A stretch of DNA of 64,000 nucleotides, taken from the NCBI GenBank assembly GCA_012841405.1, contig DUUT01000013.1, positions 1 through 64,000 of the forward strand, given 5' to 3'. Each line of letters starts with the position of its first letter. The first letter of the stretch is position 1. The position numbers and the translations under genes were made by a program. A model generated the notes under the pieces. That model did no database searches. It was not told where the DNA came from and saw only the letters and a program-made list of their open reading frames with translations. The DNA comes from Chloroflexota bacterium (GTDB lineage: Bacteria > Chloroflexota > Anaerolineae > UBA1429). This document shows, piece after piece, positions 36,675 to 46,861 of the stretch.

Positions 36675-37826
36675 ATGGGAAGGATGAAGCGCTTTGTGTC
36701 CAGAACACTCTCTGACAGCATTACCACCGCCACCCAATGGCTAGGCGGTGCGGGGCCGAACACGCCCCCAGACATCGCACCACACCCACGTGTTCGGTTC
36801 GTCTATCCGACGCAGACCGTCGAATGTGCGGCGTTTACTTCCGATGGCATCGGCTTTGGGGGTAAAGGCTCGGTATTGTACCGCACACGCGACTTTTTCA
36901 GGACCATGGAGCCCGTCGACCGCCTACCTTCCGGTGAGACGTGCTATCTGGTCTTTGTGGATTCCCGCGACTATGTCTACTGGAACGCCATGGGCAGCGG
37001 CAGGCTGCGGCGCAGCACTGACGGCGGGAACACCTGGACCACCGTCCTGCACCTGGGCGCCAATCCCGATCGTGGCTTCTGGCGCATGTGTGAGCAGCCC
37101 ACGACGGGGTATCTGTTTGCTGGCGAGTACACGAGCAAGCACGCCATCTCGTGTCGCGTGCACCGCAGCCGTGACTGGGGCGAGACGTGGGAGGAGGTGC
37201 TGTACGTCCCGGGCGAGCGGCACGTCCATGCCGTTCACAGCACCGACGAGGGCACCGTCTATGCCGCCACCGGAGATTCGCTAAGCATTCTGTACCGCTC
37301 CACGGACAACGGAGACAGCTGGCGCATCGTCCGTGCGGGCCGCAACCTCACGGCCATCGCCTCCTACGGGTCCACACTGCTCCTCGGTTCGGATGCCGGA
37401 TGGTCCAGCGATGTGTGGAAGTCACGCGACGGCGGAGTGACCTGGGAGTCGCGCCTTCACCTCAAGCCCCGCCGCAACATCGTCTGGATTCGTCACTTTG
37501 GGTACGGCGTGTTCCTTGCCAGCCATAGCCTCGATGTCAACCCGCCACAGGGCCTGCTGCCCGAGTTGTTGCTCAGTGAGGACTATGGAGATACGTGGAC
37601 GCCGGTGTACCGCTGGAACACCACCGCCGATTGGGCGGGGAGCTGGCGTGAGTCGAACGTGTACCAGGGGTGGCTGCACCTGAGCGATGAGTATGGGTTC
37701 AACATGATGGTGACCGCGGTGGGTGCTCCCTCCTCGCATCTGAATCCCTTGCCCGACGGTGCCATGCCGGGGGTGCGGCATCCCGAGTCGATCACCGTCC
37801 GAAACAAGGTACGAGAGGAGGCGTGA
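36675..37826 (+). CDS. BNR/Asp-box repeat (beta-propeller) protein
   Basis: Repeats STDGGNTWTTV, SRDWGETWEEV, STDNGDSWRIV, SRDGGVTWESR, SEDYGDTWTPV; start uncertain (ORF from 36570). Confidence 0.83.
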   Translation: MGRMKRFVSRTLSDSITTATQWLGGAGPNTPPDIAPHPRVRFVYPTQTVECAAFTSDGIGFGGKGSVLYRTRDFFRTMEPVDRLPSGETCYLVFVDSRDYVYWNAMGSGRLRRSTDGGNTWTTVLHLGANPDRGFWRMCEQPTTGYLFAGEYTSKHAISCRVHRSRDWGETWEEVLYVPGERHVHAVHSTDEGTVYAATGDSLSILYRSTDNGDSWRIVRAGRNLTAIASYGSTLLLGSDAGWSSDVWKSRDGGVTWESRLHLKPRRNIVWIRHFGYGVFLASHSLDVNPPQGLLPELLLSEDYGDTWTPVYRWNTTADWAGSWRESNVYQGWLHLSDEYGFNMMVTAVGAPSSHLNPLPDGAMPGVRHPESITVRNKVREEA

Positions 37827-40315
37827 CTGTGAGTGCGACGATTGGTCCCCTCGCTCTGCGAGGCCTCGCTCGCCGAGGCGCAGTCCGTGCTACGTCGGTG
37901 GCGCGCCGCGTACCACGGTTGGTCCAGCGTGCCGTGCACCCTCCCCTCAAAGCCGTAGTGATCGGGTGCGGCGCCATCGCGCCCACGCACATCAACGGCT
38001 ATCGCGACTCGGGCGTCGTAGAGGTGGTCGCCGTGAGTGACGCGCGCGTGTCCCCCCTGGCCGACGCCCTCGATCGTTGGCCGGGCATCAAGGCATACCG
38101 TAGCTACCGGCAAATGCTCGCCGACATGCACCCCGACCTCGTCAGTGTCTGCATCTGGCCGGATGACCATGCCGAGGCGGTGGTGGCGGCCGCCGAAGCG
38201 GGCGCGCGAGGCATCCTGTGCGAAAAGCCGCTCGCGCTGCAGCTCGATGATATCGAGCGTATGCTCGCCGCCTGCCGCCCTCGCGGCATCAAGCTGGCGG
38301 GTGGCCATCAGTACCGCTTTCACCCCTGCTTTGTGGCCGCCGCGCGCGCCATTCAAGCGGGAGAGATCGGCACTGTGCAGCGCGTGCGGGGGCACGTGGT
38401 AGGCGCATTGGCCGACAATGGCCCGCATCTCGTCGACGCCGCGCGCATGCTCATCGGCGACCCGGTGCCCGTGAGCGCCGAGTGTCGCTGCACGCGCGGC
38501 CGCGGCGGCGTGTACCAGGGGCTCCCCGTGGAAGACAGCGCCGCGGGCAAGATTACCTTCTCGGGAGGCGTCGAGTTCTGGTTCCGCACGGGCGATCTCG
38601 CGCCGGCATTCTTTGGCCTGACCGTGGACGGCGACCAGGGCGCCATCGAGGTCACACCAACCCACTGGACACTCAACGGAGAGGTGCAGCGCGAGGGCCA
38701 GGACGTGCCGGAGGCTCACTACCGCGCGCGGCAGTTCCACCAGTTCGCCGACTGGGTGTGTGGGCACCAGCTGCGGTACGCCAGCAATACCGACCAGGCG
38801 GTCCAAGCGGTCGAGATGATCCTTGCCCTGTACGAGTCGGCGCGCACCGGCGAGCCGGTCGCGTTCCCCGTGGAGAACCGTGGGGACGTGATCCGACAGC
38901 TCTACAGCGACGCACCGCGACGCGACGCCCCGCGTCAGGGCGTGCCGCGTCGGGATGCGTTCATCCAGCCGGCCTTATCGGTGGGAGAAGCGTCGTCTCA
39001 GGCGGCGCGGCTCGCCGTAGACGGTGGCGAGCGCGCCGCCATCCGCTGGTTCTCGTCCGATCCGTGCGTCGGCCTGCCCGAGCTCGCCCGCCTGACGCGC
39101 GTGATCGCCAGCAAGAACATAAGTCGCACCTATGGTTACCAGGTCGAGGCCCTGGAGGCCGAGTTCGCCCGCGCGTACGGCAGCCTCGGCGCCGTCGCAT
39201 CGACGTCGGGGACGGCGGCCATTCACGTGGCCCTGGGCGCCATCAATCCTGAGCCACTGGATGAGATCATCACCACCCCCATCACCGATCTCGGCACGAT
39301 CATCCCCATCCTGGCGTGCCACTGCATCCCCGTGTACGCCGATGTGGACCCCACCACGGGGAATATGACCGCGGAGACCATCGCCGCGCGCATCACACCG
39401 CGCACGCGCGCGGTCATCCTGGTGCACCTCTTTGGGCGCCCGGCAGAGATGGATCCCATTGTCGAGCTGCTGCGACAGCACGACATCGCGCTGATCGAGG
39501 ATTGCTCGCAGGCCCACATGGCCGAGTACCACGGTCGCAAGGTTGGCACCTTTGGCGATCTCGGGTGCTTCAGCCTGCAGCAATCGAAGCAGATCACCTG
39601 CGGGGACGGTGGCGTGACCATCGTGAACCGAGACGACCTCCTGCGGCGGGCGGCGCTGTTCGCCGACAAGGGGTGGAGCCGCGACCTGGGGCGCGAGCAC
39701 CTCTTCCTGGGGATGAACTATCGCATGACCGAGCTCCAGGCGGCGGTGGCGCGCTCCCAGCTGCGACGCATGCCCAAGCTGTTGGCCAGGCGCCGCGCCA
39801 GCGCCGAGGCGCTGTCCACCGCACTCAAGCAGATCGATGGCATCGTCCCGCCGCCCGATCTCGTCGACGGCAACCACTCCTGGTGGGTCTATGCCTTTGG
39901 GATCGACCCCACCGTCCTTGGCCTGAGCCTTGATGACATGGCAGAAGCACTACGTGCCGAAGGGGTGCGCCTCATGCGGCGCTACCTCCCGTGTGCCGTC
40001 TTTGAGTACGAGGTTTTCCGCCATCTGCGCACCTATGGGAGCAGTGGCTATCCCTTTACGGCGGTGGATTACGTGGCGCCCAAGCGCGAGGACTATCCCG
40101 GGTTCATGGCGTTCCAGGATGAGCACCTGTTCATCCCCTGGAGCAACCGCGCCGAAGCTGAGCACGCCAAGGCGATCGCCCACGCCATCGCCAAGGTTGC
40201 GCGCGGGTTCCAGCCGTGGGTGCTGGATCTCGGTGCCTTGCGGCCCGCCGCTGTGGCAGCAGAGCCGGAAGCAACCGCCCGGAGCACCGATGCGGGCAGT
40301 GCCGACGTCGGGTAA
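37823..40315 (+). CDS. Fusion of Gfo/Idh/MocA oxidoreductase and DegT/DnrJ/EryC1 aminotransferase
   Basis: N-term VVIGCGAIAPTHINGYRDSG...EKPLALQ...GGHQYRFHP; C-term GYQVEALEAEFARAYG, SGTAAIHVALGA, EDCSQAHMAEYHGRKVGTFGDLGCFSLQQSKQITCGDGG; one uninterrupted 830-aa ORF. Confidence 0.92.
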   Translation: MTVSATIGPLALRGLARRGAVRATSVARRVPRLVQRAVHPPLKAVVIGCGAIAPTHINGYRDSGVVEVVAVSDARVSPLADALDRWPGIKAYRSYRQMLADMHPDLVSVCIWPDDHAEAVVAAAEAGARGILCEKPLALQLDDIERMLAACRPRGIKLAGGHQYRFHPCFVAAARAIQAGEIGTVQRVRGHVVGALADNGPHLVDAARMLIGDPVPVSAECRCTRGRGGVYQGLPVEDSAAGKITFSGGVEFWFRTGDLAPAFFGLTVDGDQGAIEVTPTHWTLNGEVQREGQDVPEAHYRARQFHQFADWVCGHQLRYASNTDQAVQAVEMILALYESARTGEPVAFPVENRGDVIRQLYSDAPRRDAPRQGVPRRDAFIQPALSVGEASSQAARLAVDGGERAAIRWFSSDPCVGLPELARLTRVIASKNISRTYGYQVEALEAEFARAYGSLGAVASTSGTAAIHVALGAINPEPLDEIITTPITDLGTIIPILACHCIPVYADVDPTTGNMTAETIAARITPRTRAVILVHLFGRPAEMDPIVELLRQHDIALIEDCSQAHMAEYHGRKVGTFGDLGCFSLQQSKQITCGDGGVTIVNRDDLLRRAALFADKGWSRDLGREHLFLGMNYRMTELQAAVARSQLRRMPKLLARRRASAEALSTALKQIDGIVPPPDLVDGNHSWWVYAFGIDPTVLGLSLDDMAEALRAEGVRLMRRYLPCAVFEYEVFRHLRTYGSSGYPFTAVDYVAPKREDYPGFMAFQDEHLFIPWSNRAEAEHAKAIAHAIAKVARGFQPWVLDLGALRPAAVAAEPEATARSTDAGSADVG

Positions 40316-40346
40316 TCCGACTCGTTCTCATGAGCAAGGAGTGATA

Positions 40347-41888
40347 GTGGCGACACGAATGCGCAGCGTTGTGAGGCAGGCCCTGGACAGGGTCAGGGAG
40401 ATCGGCCCGACAACCAGGGAGCACCCCGTCGAGGGGGCAATCCGCTGGATTCGCACGAACCGCCTTCCTGGGCAGGGCATCGTCCCGTACCCGGGAGCAT
40501 CTGTAGCGACGCAGGAGGTTACCGGATACACCATACCGAGTCTCTATCGCATGGGTGAAAAGGCCTTGGCCCGCGAGTTCGCGCGGTGGGAGGCAGCGGT
40601 ACAGCGTAGCGATGGCGCCGTGGCCGCTATTGATGGCGTGGCCTACACCTTTGATACCGCCCAGGCCGCCCGCGGGTTCTTGGCGGTGCTCGACGACTTG
40701 CCCGAAATGGAGGACAACCTCCGCCGCGCCTGTGATTTCGTCGCCGGGCAGATCGACGCCCAGGGCGTGGTGCACACCCCCTCCTACGATACGTGGAAGT
40801 TCGAGGACGGCACCATGCTCTCCGAGTACGGCAACCTGTACGTGCTGCCACCCCTCGTGGAGGCGGGGGAGCGGTTGGGCGAGAAGCGGTGGATCGACGC
40901 CGCGCGCCGGGCGATGGACCGCTACCGCCGCCTGCCCGACCTCGTCGAGTTCAAGCCAGATATCAGCACCCTGTCCCACTACTTTGGGTACATGATGGAA
41001 GCCCTGGTGGATCTCGGCGAGCTCGATCTCGCCGCACGAGGGCTCGAGCAGGCGGAGGCGATTCAGCGGCCAGATGGCGCCATCCCCGCGTACCCCGGCG
41101 TCGACTGGGTCTGTTCGACGGGTCTGGCTCAGCTCGCGATCGCCTGGTACAAGCTGGGCAGGCCGGATCCGGCGGACCGCGCTATGGACTATCTCGAAGG
41201 GCTGCAGAACCGCAGCGGCGGCTTCTATGGGAGCTATGGCGCCGGGGCACGCTACTTCCCCACGCAAGAGATCAGTTGGGCGGCCAAGTTCTTTATCGAT
41301 GCCTATGCGCTGCGCGTCGCCGCCGACTTTGACCGCGAAAGGGCCCTGTACGCGAAGCAGATCGCAGAGACGGATGGGCGCGTGCGAGCCCTCCTCGAGC
41401 ATCTGAGCAACCTCGACGGCAAGCGCGTGCTGGACGTCGGCTGTGGGAAGGGGCGTTACCTGCTGGTATTGCAGCGGCGCTGGCCCACCGCGCACCTCTA
41501 TGGCGTCGACGTCTCGCGCGAGCTGCTGGCCTCGTGCCCCCAGGGAGTGGAGACGCGCCGGGGAACGATGCTGGACCTGCGCTACCCCGATGGCAGCTTT
41601 GACGCCGTCTACACGGTGGAGGCGCTCGAGCACGCCATCCTCATCGAGAACGCCGTACGCGAGCTCGTCCGCGTGCTGAGGCCCGGTGGTGCCCTGGTGA
41701 TCATTGACAAGAACGCCGCCCAGCTCGGGCGCCTCTCCATCAAGCGCTGGGAGCGCTGGTTCCGCGTGCGCGAGATGAGCCGGCTACTCGAGCGGTACGG
41801 GGTGAGCGTGACCCACGAGATGGTCGCCCATGACGAGGACACCACGCCGGACGGCCTGTTCGTGGCCTGGAAGGGGATCAAGCAGTGA
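40347..41888 (+). CDS. Fusion of alpha/alpha-toroid domain and SAM-dependent methyltransferase
   Basis: N-term repeated helical segments (LSEYGNLYVLPPLVEAGERLG, QRPDGAIPAYPGVDWVCSTGLAQLAIAWYKLG); C-term VLDVGCGKGRYLLVL, LRPGGALVIIDKN. Confidence 0.83.
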   Translation: MATRMRSVVRQALDRVREIGPTTREHPVEGAIRWIRTNRLPGQGIVPYPGASVATQEVTGYTIPSLYRMGEKALAREFARWEAAVQRSDGAVAAIDGVAYTFDTAQAARGFLAVLDDLPEMEDNLRRACDFVAGQIDAQGVVHTPSYDTWKFEDGTMLSEYGNLYVLPPLVEAGERLGEKRWIDAARRAMDRYRRLPDLVEFKPDISTLSHYFGYMMEALVDLGELDLAARGLEQAEAIQRPDGAIPAYPGVDWVCSTGLAQLAIAWYKLGRPDPADRAMDYLEGLQNRSGGFYGSYGAGARYFPTQEISWAAKFFIDAYALRVAADFDRERALYAKQIAETDGRVRALLEHLSNLDGKRVLDVGCGKGRYLLVLQRRWPTAHLYGVDVSRELLASCPQGVETRRGTMLDLRYPDGSFDAVYTVEALEHAILIENAVRELVRVLRPGGALVIIDKNAAQLGRLSIKRWERWFRVREMSRLLERYGVSVTHEMVAHDEDTTPDGLFVAWKGIKQ

Positions 41889-42027
41889 GCCTCTGTACCT
41901 CGCCCCCAGCGCATCGTCCAGGAGCGCAGCAGCGCGCCGGGTTTGGGCATCCCGAGCATCCCGTGGGATCTCGGCGTGCGCAGCCTCCATCCATCGCCCC
42001 GTTTCGGGCAGGAGGGAGCATGGCGCC

Positions 42028-43146
42028 ATGCTGACCGTGCTGAGCGTCATCGGGACGCGGCCCGAGGCCATCAAGATGGCGCCCGTCATCCGTGCCTTGG
42101 AGACTCACGCTGACAAGGTGCGCTCGGTGGTCTGCGTCACCGCCCAGCACCGTGAGATGCTCGACCAGGTACTGCGCCTCTTTGCCATCCGCCCCGACAT
42201 TGATCTCGACCTGATGACGCCGGATCAGTCGCTGGCGTCGCTCACATCGACCCTGTTCAGCGCCTTGGATCCGGTGGTCGCCGGCATCCAGCCCGATTGG
42301 GTGCTGGCGCAGGGCGACACCACCACCGTACTGGTGGCATCGCTAGTGTCCTTCTACCGACGCGTGGCGTTTGGCCACGTGGAGGCGGGCTTGCGCACCG
42401 GCGACTGCCTGCAGCCGTTCCCTGAGGAGGTGAATCGGCGCATCGCCGACATGGTGGCCACCCGGTACTTTGCGCCCACGGCACGGTGTCGCGAGACGTT
42501 GCTCGCCGAGGGAGTGCCCGACGCTCGCATTCACGTCACAGGAAATACGGTGATCGATGCCCTGCTGGCCACAGTGGCGCAGCCCTACGACGAGACCGAG
42601 GGGCCACTGGCGGGGTTGCCTCCCGCCGAGAGGTTGGTGCTGGTAACGGCACACCGACGCGAGAACCTGGGCGCCCCGCTGCGCGAGATCTGCTATGCGC
42701 TCCGCGAGCTGGCCGACGGATTCGCTGACGGGGAGCTGCAGCTGGTCTACCCCGTCCATCTCAACCCCAACGTACGCCAGCCCGTGTTCGAGCTGCTGGG
42801 AGCTGTGCCCAACGTGAGCCTCATCGAGCCCTTGGGCTATCGCGACATGGCGCACCTCATGCGCCGCGCCACCCTCATTCTGACCGATTCGGGCGGAATC
42901 CAGGAGGAGGCGCCCACCTTTGGTGTGCCCGTACTCGTACTGCGCGATACCACCGAGCGCCCCGAGGGGGTCGATGCCGGCGTGGTGCGCCTTGTAGGGA
43001 CGAATCGCAAGCGGATCGTTGCCGAGGCCCTGCGCCTGCTGCGCGATCCACAGGCGTATGCCGCCATGGCGGCACGCATCAACCCGTACGGTGACGGACG
43101 AGCGGCGGAACGCATCACCAGCATACTATTGGAGGCAACAGAATGA
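42028..43146 (+). CDS. wecB: UDP-GlcNAc 2-epimerase (non-hydrolysing)
   Basis: SVIGTRPEAIKMAPVI, AQGDTTTVLV, GHVEAGLRTGD, LTDSGGIQEEAP. Confidence 0.95.
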   Translation: MLTVLSVIGTRPEAIKMAPVIRALETHADKVRSVVCVTAQHREMLDQVLRLFAIRPDIDLDLMTPDQSLASLTSTLFSALDPVVAGIQPDWVLAQGDTTTVLVASLVSFYRRVAFGHVEAGLRTGDCLQPFPEEVNRRIADMVATRYFAPTARCRETLLAEGVPDARIHVTGNTVIDALLATVAQPYDETEGPLAGLPPAERLVLVTAHRRENLGAPLREICYALRELADGFADGELQLVYPVHLNPNVRQPVFELLGAVPNVSLIEPLGYRDMAHLMRRATLILTDSGGIQEEAPTFGVPVLVLRDTTERPEGVDAGVVRLVGTNRKRIVAEALRLLRDPQAYAAMAARINPYGDGRAAERITSILLEATE

Positions 43147-44255
43147 CGCACACCCCACTCGTGTCGATCGTGCTCCCTACGCACAACGGAGGCGCCTATC
43201 TCGATCAAGCCGTGCAGAGTTGCCTGGATCAAACGTGGACCAACTGGGAACTCGTCATCGTCGACGATGCCTCGACGGACGATACGCCCGAACGAATCGC
43301 ACGCTGGATCAAGGCCGACCGGCGCATCCGTTGCGCTCGCCATTTCCGCAACCGACGCCTCCCCGCGGCGCTCAACACGGGCTTTACCCGCGTCAGCGGC
43401 GACCTGCTCACCTGGACATCCGACGACAACCTCTTTCGTCCCCATGCGCTCGCCGAGATGGTGGCCTTTCTCCAGGCGCATCCCGACGTTGACGTCGTCT
43501 ATACCGACTATTCCGAGATCAACGACGCGGGGCAGGTGGTGCGCCATTGCCGGGTGTCGCCGGTGGAGGAGTTGGCCGTGCAGAACTGCATCGGCCCCTC
43601 CTTCCTCTACCGCCGGGCGGTCCACGAGCGCGTGGGGGGCTATGCGGAGGACCTCTTCCTGGCGGAGGACTATGACTTTTGGCTCCGGGCCTCCGAGCAC
43701 CACCAGTTGGAGCGCTTGGCCGTGGATTGCTACCTGTATCGCGTGCACGCGGGCAGCTTGACAGCGCGTCGGGCGCGCGACATCGAGGCCGCGCGGGCGC
43801 AGGCCCAGTTCCGCAACCTGGCTCGCCTCCACTGGATGGGCACCACCACCAAGGCCCATGCCTACCTGTCGCTGGGTCTCCGTCTCTGCCGCACGGATCA
43901 GGTGTACCTGGGGCGATTCTACCTGCGCCGTGCCTTTGGCGAGTTTCGCATCCTCGAGCACGACCCCGAGTTCGCCATGCGCGAGCTGCTCTACGAGCGC
44001 CCCGGCGTGCTGCGCAACTCCCGAGAGCTCGCCGAGATGGTCGAGGCCCTCCCCCAGGACTTGCCGCGCGTCAAGGGGCTCATCAAGCGCGTGTGGGGCC
44101 GCTACCACCAGGTCTGCTGCTTCGAGGGGTACCGGGACAAGCGTCCGGAGGTTGTCCGTCGCCACCTGCCGCGGGCCGTCTGGCTCGTTCCCCAGGGGTT
44201 GGGTAATCGGGGCCTGTTGCGCATCGGGTTGTGGGGCTACACGCATCGGGATTAA
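43143..44255 (+). CDS. GT2 glycosyltransferase
   Basis: VSIVLPTHNGGAYLDQAVQSCLDQTWTNWELVIVDDASTDDT. Confidence 0.92.
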   Translation: MTHTPLVSIVLPTHNGGAYLDQAVQSCLDQTWTNWELVIVDDASTDDTPERIARWIKADRRIRCARHFRNRRLPAALNTGFTRVSGDLLTWTSDDNLFRPHALAEMVAFLQAHPDVDVVYTDYSEINDAGQVVRHCRVSPVEELAVQNCIGPSFLYRRAVHERVGGYAEDLFLAEDYDFWLRASEHHQLERLAVDCYLYRVHAGSLTARRARDIEAARAQAQFRNLARLHWMGTTTKAHAYLSLGLRLCRTDQVYLGRFYLRRAFGEFRILEHDPEFAMRELLYERPGVLRNSRELAEMVEALPQDLPRVKGLIKRVWGRYHQVCCFEGYRDKRPEVVRRHLPRAVWLVPQGLGNRGLLRIGLWGYTHRD

Positions 44256-44285
44256 CGGCCAACACATCGGCATGGGGGAGCTTTT

Positions 44286-45671
44286 GTGAGCAACCACATC
44301 GAACGGGTGTATCTACTCGTAGAAAAGCTCGAGCCCGTGGGCGGCGTGGCTGAACAGGTAACGCTGCTGGCCACGGAGCTGAAACGCCGCGACGTCGACG
44401 TCTGGGTGTTCGCGCGGCGCCTCTTGGGCCGCGACAACCAGTATGCCCTGCGCCTCCGGGGGGCGGGCGTGCACCTGTTCACCTGCCCGGCCAGGCTGTA
44501 CGCCCTCGATCCGCGCCCAACGTGGGCCGCGCGCAGCGTCCTCATCCGGGTTCTGAGCTGGTTCACCTATCCGCTGCTTGCTCCTATCTCCCTACTCGAT
44601 GCCGTGCGGCGCCGCCGGACGCTCTCAGCCTCTTGGGCGGGGGCCGTGGGCCGCGTGCGCGGTCGCCTTGCAGCCCACATCCTGCGAGATGGGTTGGAGG
44701 ACGCCTTCGCCGCGCTGCTGAACCGTCACGCCGCCGAGGCGCCGCCGGATGTGGTAGATGTCTCGGGCGTCGACTGTCTGCAAGGCGTCGCCTGGGCCCA
44801 CCGTCGTGGCTACCCCGTCGTATTTCGGCAGACCAGCCTGCCCAACGTCGAGGAGCCCCTGACGACGCGACAGATCGCCGATCTCCACCGCGCCACGTGC
44901 CTCATGGCCGTCTCCCGTGCCGTGGCGAGTCGCATGCGCCCCCTCCTTCGCGATGATCGGCCGATATGGGTCGTGCCGAACGCCGTGCCCGATCCCGGTC
45001 ACGAGGGAGATCGCAGCAACGGGTTCCACGGCCACGGCAGGGATGGCGCCCTGGTGGTGTGTCTGAGCCGTCTGAGCAGCGAAAAGGGGGTGCAGTACAT
45101 CCCCGAGGTCGCACGCCGGGTGCTGCACGTCGCTCCCCGTACGCAGTTCGTCGTCGCCGGGGACGGGCCACTCCGCCGACACCTGGAGGAGCGCTGTATC
45201 GCGCTAGGGCTCGGCGATGCCGTACGCTTTCTCGGCGACCTGCCCCACGACCGGGCCCTCGACCTCTTGCGCCGCGCCGATATCATGTTCCTCCCGTCAC
45301 GACGCGAAGGAATGCCTGTCGCAGCAATCGAGGCGATGGCCCTGGCCCGCGCGATGGTCGTCACCTCGGTGGGGGGCACTCCCGAGCTCGTGCAGGATGG
45401 CGTCTCGGCGCTCCTGATCCCCCCCGACCACGTAGGCACCATGGTGCAGGCCATCCTGCGGCTGATCGCCGATGCGGCCCTGCGCCAGCGTCTCGGGCAC
45501 CACGCGCGGCTGGCATACGAGCGCGGCCCCTATCGCCCCCATGCCATGGCGGAGCTCACGCTAGCCGTGTACCGCCAAAGCCTGGAGGCCGTCGCTGCGA
45601 CGGCCACCTCGTCGGTGGCAGCTATCGCCGTATCGGACGCCACCCAGCCCGCTGAGGGAAGGAGGACGTGA
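44286..45671 (+). CDS. GT4 glycosyltransferase
   Basis: GGVAEQVTLLA, FLPSRREGMPVAAIEAMALARAMVVTSVGGTPELVQDG. Confidence 0.9.
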   Translation: MSNHIERVYLLVEKLEPVGGVAEQVTLLATELKRRDVDVWVFARRLLGRDNQYALRLRGAGVHLFTCPARLYALDPRPTWAARSVLIRVLSWFTYPLLAPISLLDAVRRRRTLSASWAGAVGRVRGRLAAHILRDGLEDAFAALLNRHAAEAPPDVVDVSGVDCLQGVAWAHRRGYPVVFRQTSLPNVEEPLTTRQIADLHRATCLMAVSRAVASRMRPLLRDDRPIWVVPNAVPDPGHEGDRSNGFHGHGRDGALVVCLSRLSSEKGVQYIPEVARRVLHVAPRTQFVVAGDGPLRRHLEERCIALGLGDAVRFLGDLPHDRALDLLRRADIMFLPSRREGMPVAAIEAMALARAMVVTSVGGTPELVQDGVSALLIPPDHVGTMVQAILRLIADAALRQRLGHHARLAYERGPYRPHAMAELTLAVYRQSLEAVAATATSSVAAIAVSDATQPAEGRRT

Positions 45672-46861
45672 CTGTGCTTCGCGAGGGGACATTGCGCAAG
45701 GCCCGCGCTGCTGCCAGCGCGGCCAACGATCCCCCCACCGTCTGTGTCGTTTCGCCGCGACGCGGCGCATACTCGGAGACGTTCGTGCGCGCCCACATCG
45801 AGCGCCTCCCCACGCGCGTCGAGGTGCTGTACGGAGGCGGGTATCCCTTTCGTATGGCCAACGGTGCCCCGCTGTTGCCGCCTCCTCCGCTGCCCCTGCG
45901 GCTCACGCGCGGCGCGCTGCGCCATGCTGCAGGATGGCCCTGGTATTGCTACGAGCAACGCGCGCTGGCGCGCTTTCTGCGCTCCCGGCAGGTCGGCGTC
46001 GTGCTGGCCGAGTTCGGCCCCACTGGCGTCAACCTCATGGACGTGTGTCAACAGGTGGGCGTCCCGCTGGTGGTGTATTTCCACGGCTTTGACGCCTACA
46101 AACGCGAGACGCTGGAGGAGGTCGCGGGGCGCTACGCGCGCATGTTTCGCATCGCCGCGGGCGTCATTGCCGTCTCACGCGAAATGGTCGACCAACTGCA
46201 GAGACTCGGTGCGCCCCTGGCCAAGGTGCACTATAACCCGTGTGGCGCTGACACGGACCTCTTTCAGCAGACTGATCCGGGAGCGGCTCCCCCACATTTC
46301 GTCGCCATTGGTCGGTTCGTGGATATGAAGGCGCCACAGCTCACGCTGCTCGCCTTTCGCCAGGTCCTCGAGCACGTTCCCGATGCCGAGCTGACCATGG
46401 TGGGCGATGGCCCCCTCTGGGAGTGCTGCCTGCGCCTCGCCAAGGCGCTGGGCATCGCCCACTCGGTGCACCTCCCCGGCGTCCTGCCGCACAGCGAGGT
46501 CGCCGAAACCTTGAGCGGCGCCCGGGCCTTTGTCCAGCACTCGGTGCGCACCTTCCAGGACGAGGTCGAGGGCACGCCGGTAGCGGTGCTCGAGGCCGGC
46601 GCGATGGGCATTCCGGTGGTGGCCACGCGGCACGCTGGCATCCGTGACGTGGTGATCGATGGCGAGACGGGCGCCCTGGTCGACGAGGGCGACGTGGCCG
46701 GCATGGCCGCCGCGATGGTGCGCCTGGCAACAGACCCCGACCTGGCGCGCCGCTGGGGCTGTGCCGGCCGGCAGCTCATCGTGTCCGAGTTCTCGATGGA
46801 GAGGAGTATCGGTCATCTGTGGGAAATTCTGGTTGCGATAGCAAGGGATGCAAGAACGTGA
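45668..46861 (+). CDS. GT4 glycosyltransferase
   Basis: GRFVDMKAPQLTLLAF, GDGPLWE, EGTPVAVLEAGAMGIPVVATRHAGIRDVV. Confidence 0.9.
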   Translation: MTVLREGTLRKARAAASAANDPPTVCVVSPRRGAYSETFVRAHIERLPTRVEVLYGGGYPFRMANGAPLLPPPPLPLRLTRGALRHAAGWPWYCYEQRALARFLRSRQVGVVLAEFGPTGVNLMDVCQQVGVPLVVYFHGFDAYKRETLEEVAGRYARMFRIAAGVIAVSREMVDQLQRLGAPLAKVHYNPCGADTDLFQQTDPGAAPPHFVAIGRFVDMKAPQLTLLAFRQVLEHVPDAELTMVGDGPLWECCLRLAKALGIAHSVHLPGVLPHSEVAETLSGARAFVQHSVRTFQDEVEGTPVAVLEAGAMGIPVVATRHAGIRDVVIDGETGALVDEGDVAGMAAAMVRLATDPDLARRWGCAGRQLIVSEFSMERSIGHLWEILVAIARDART

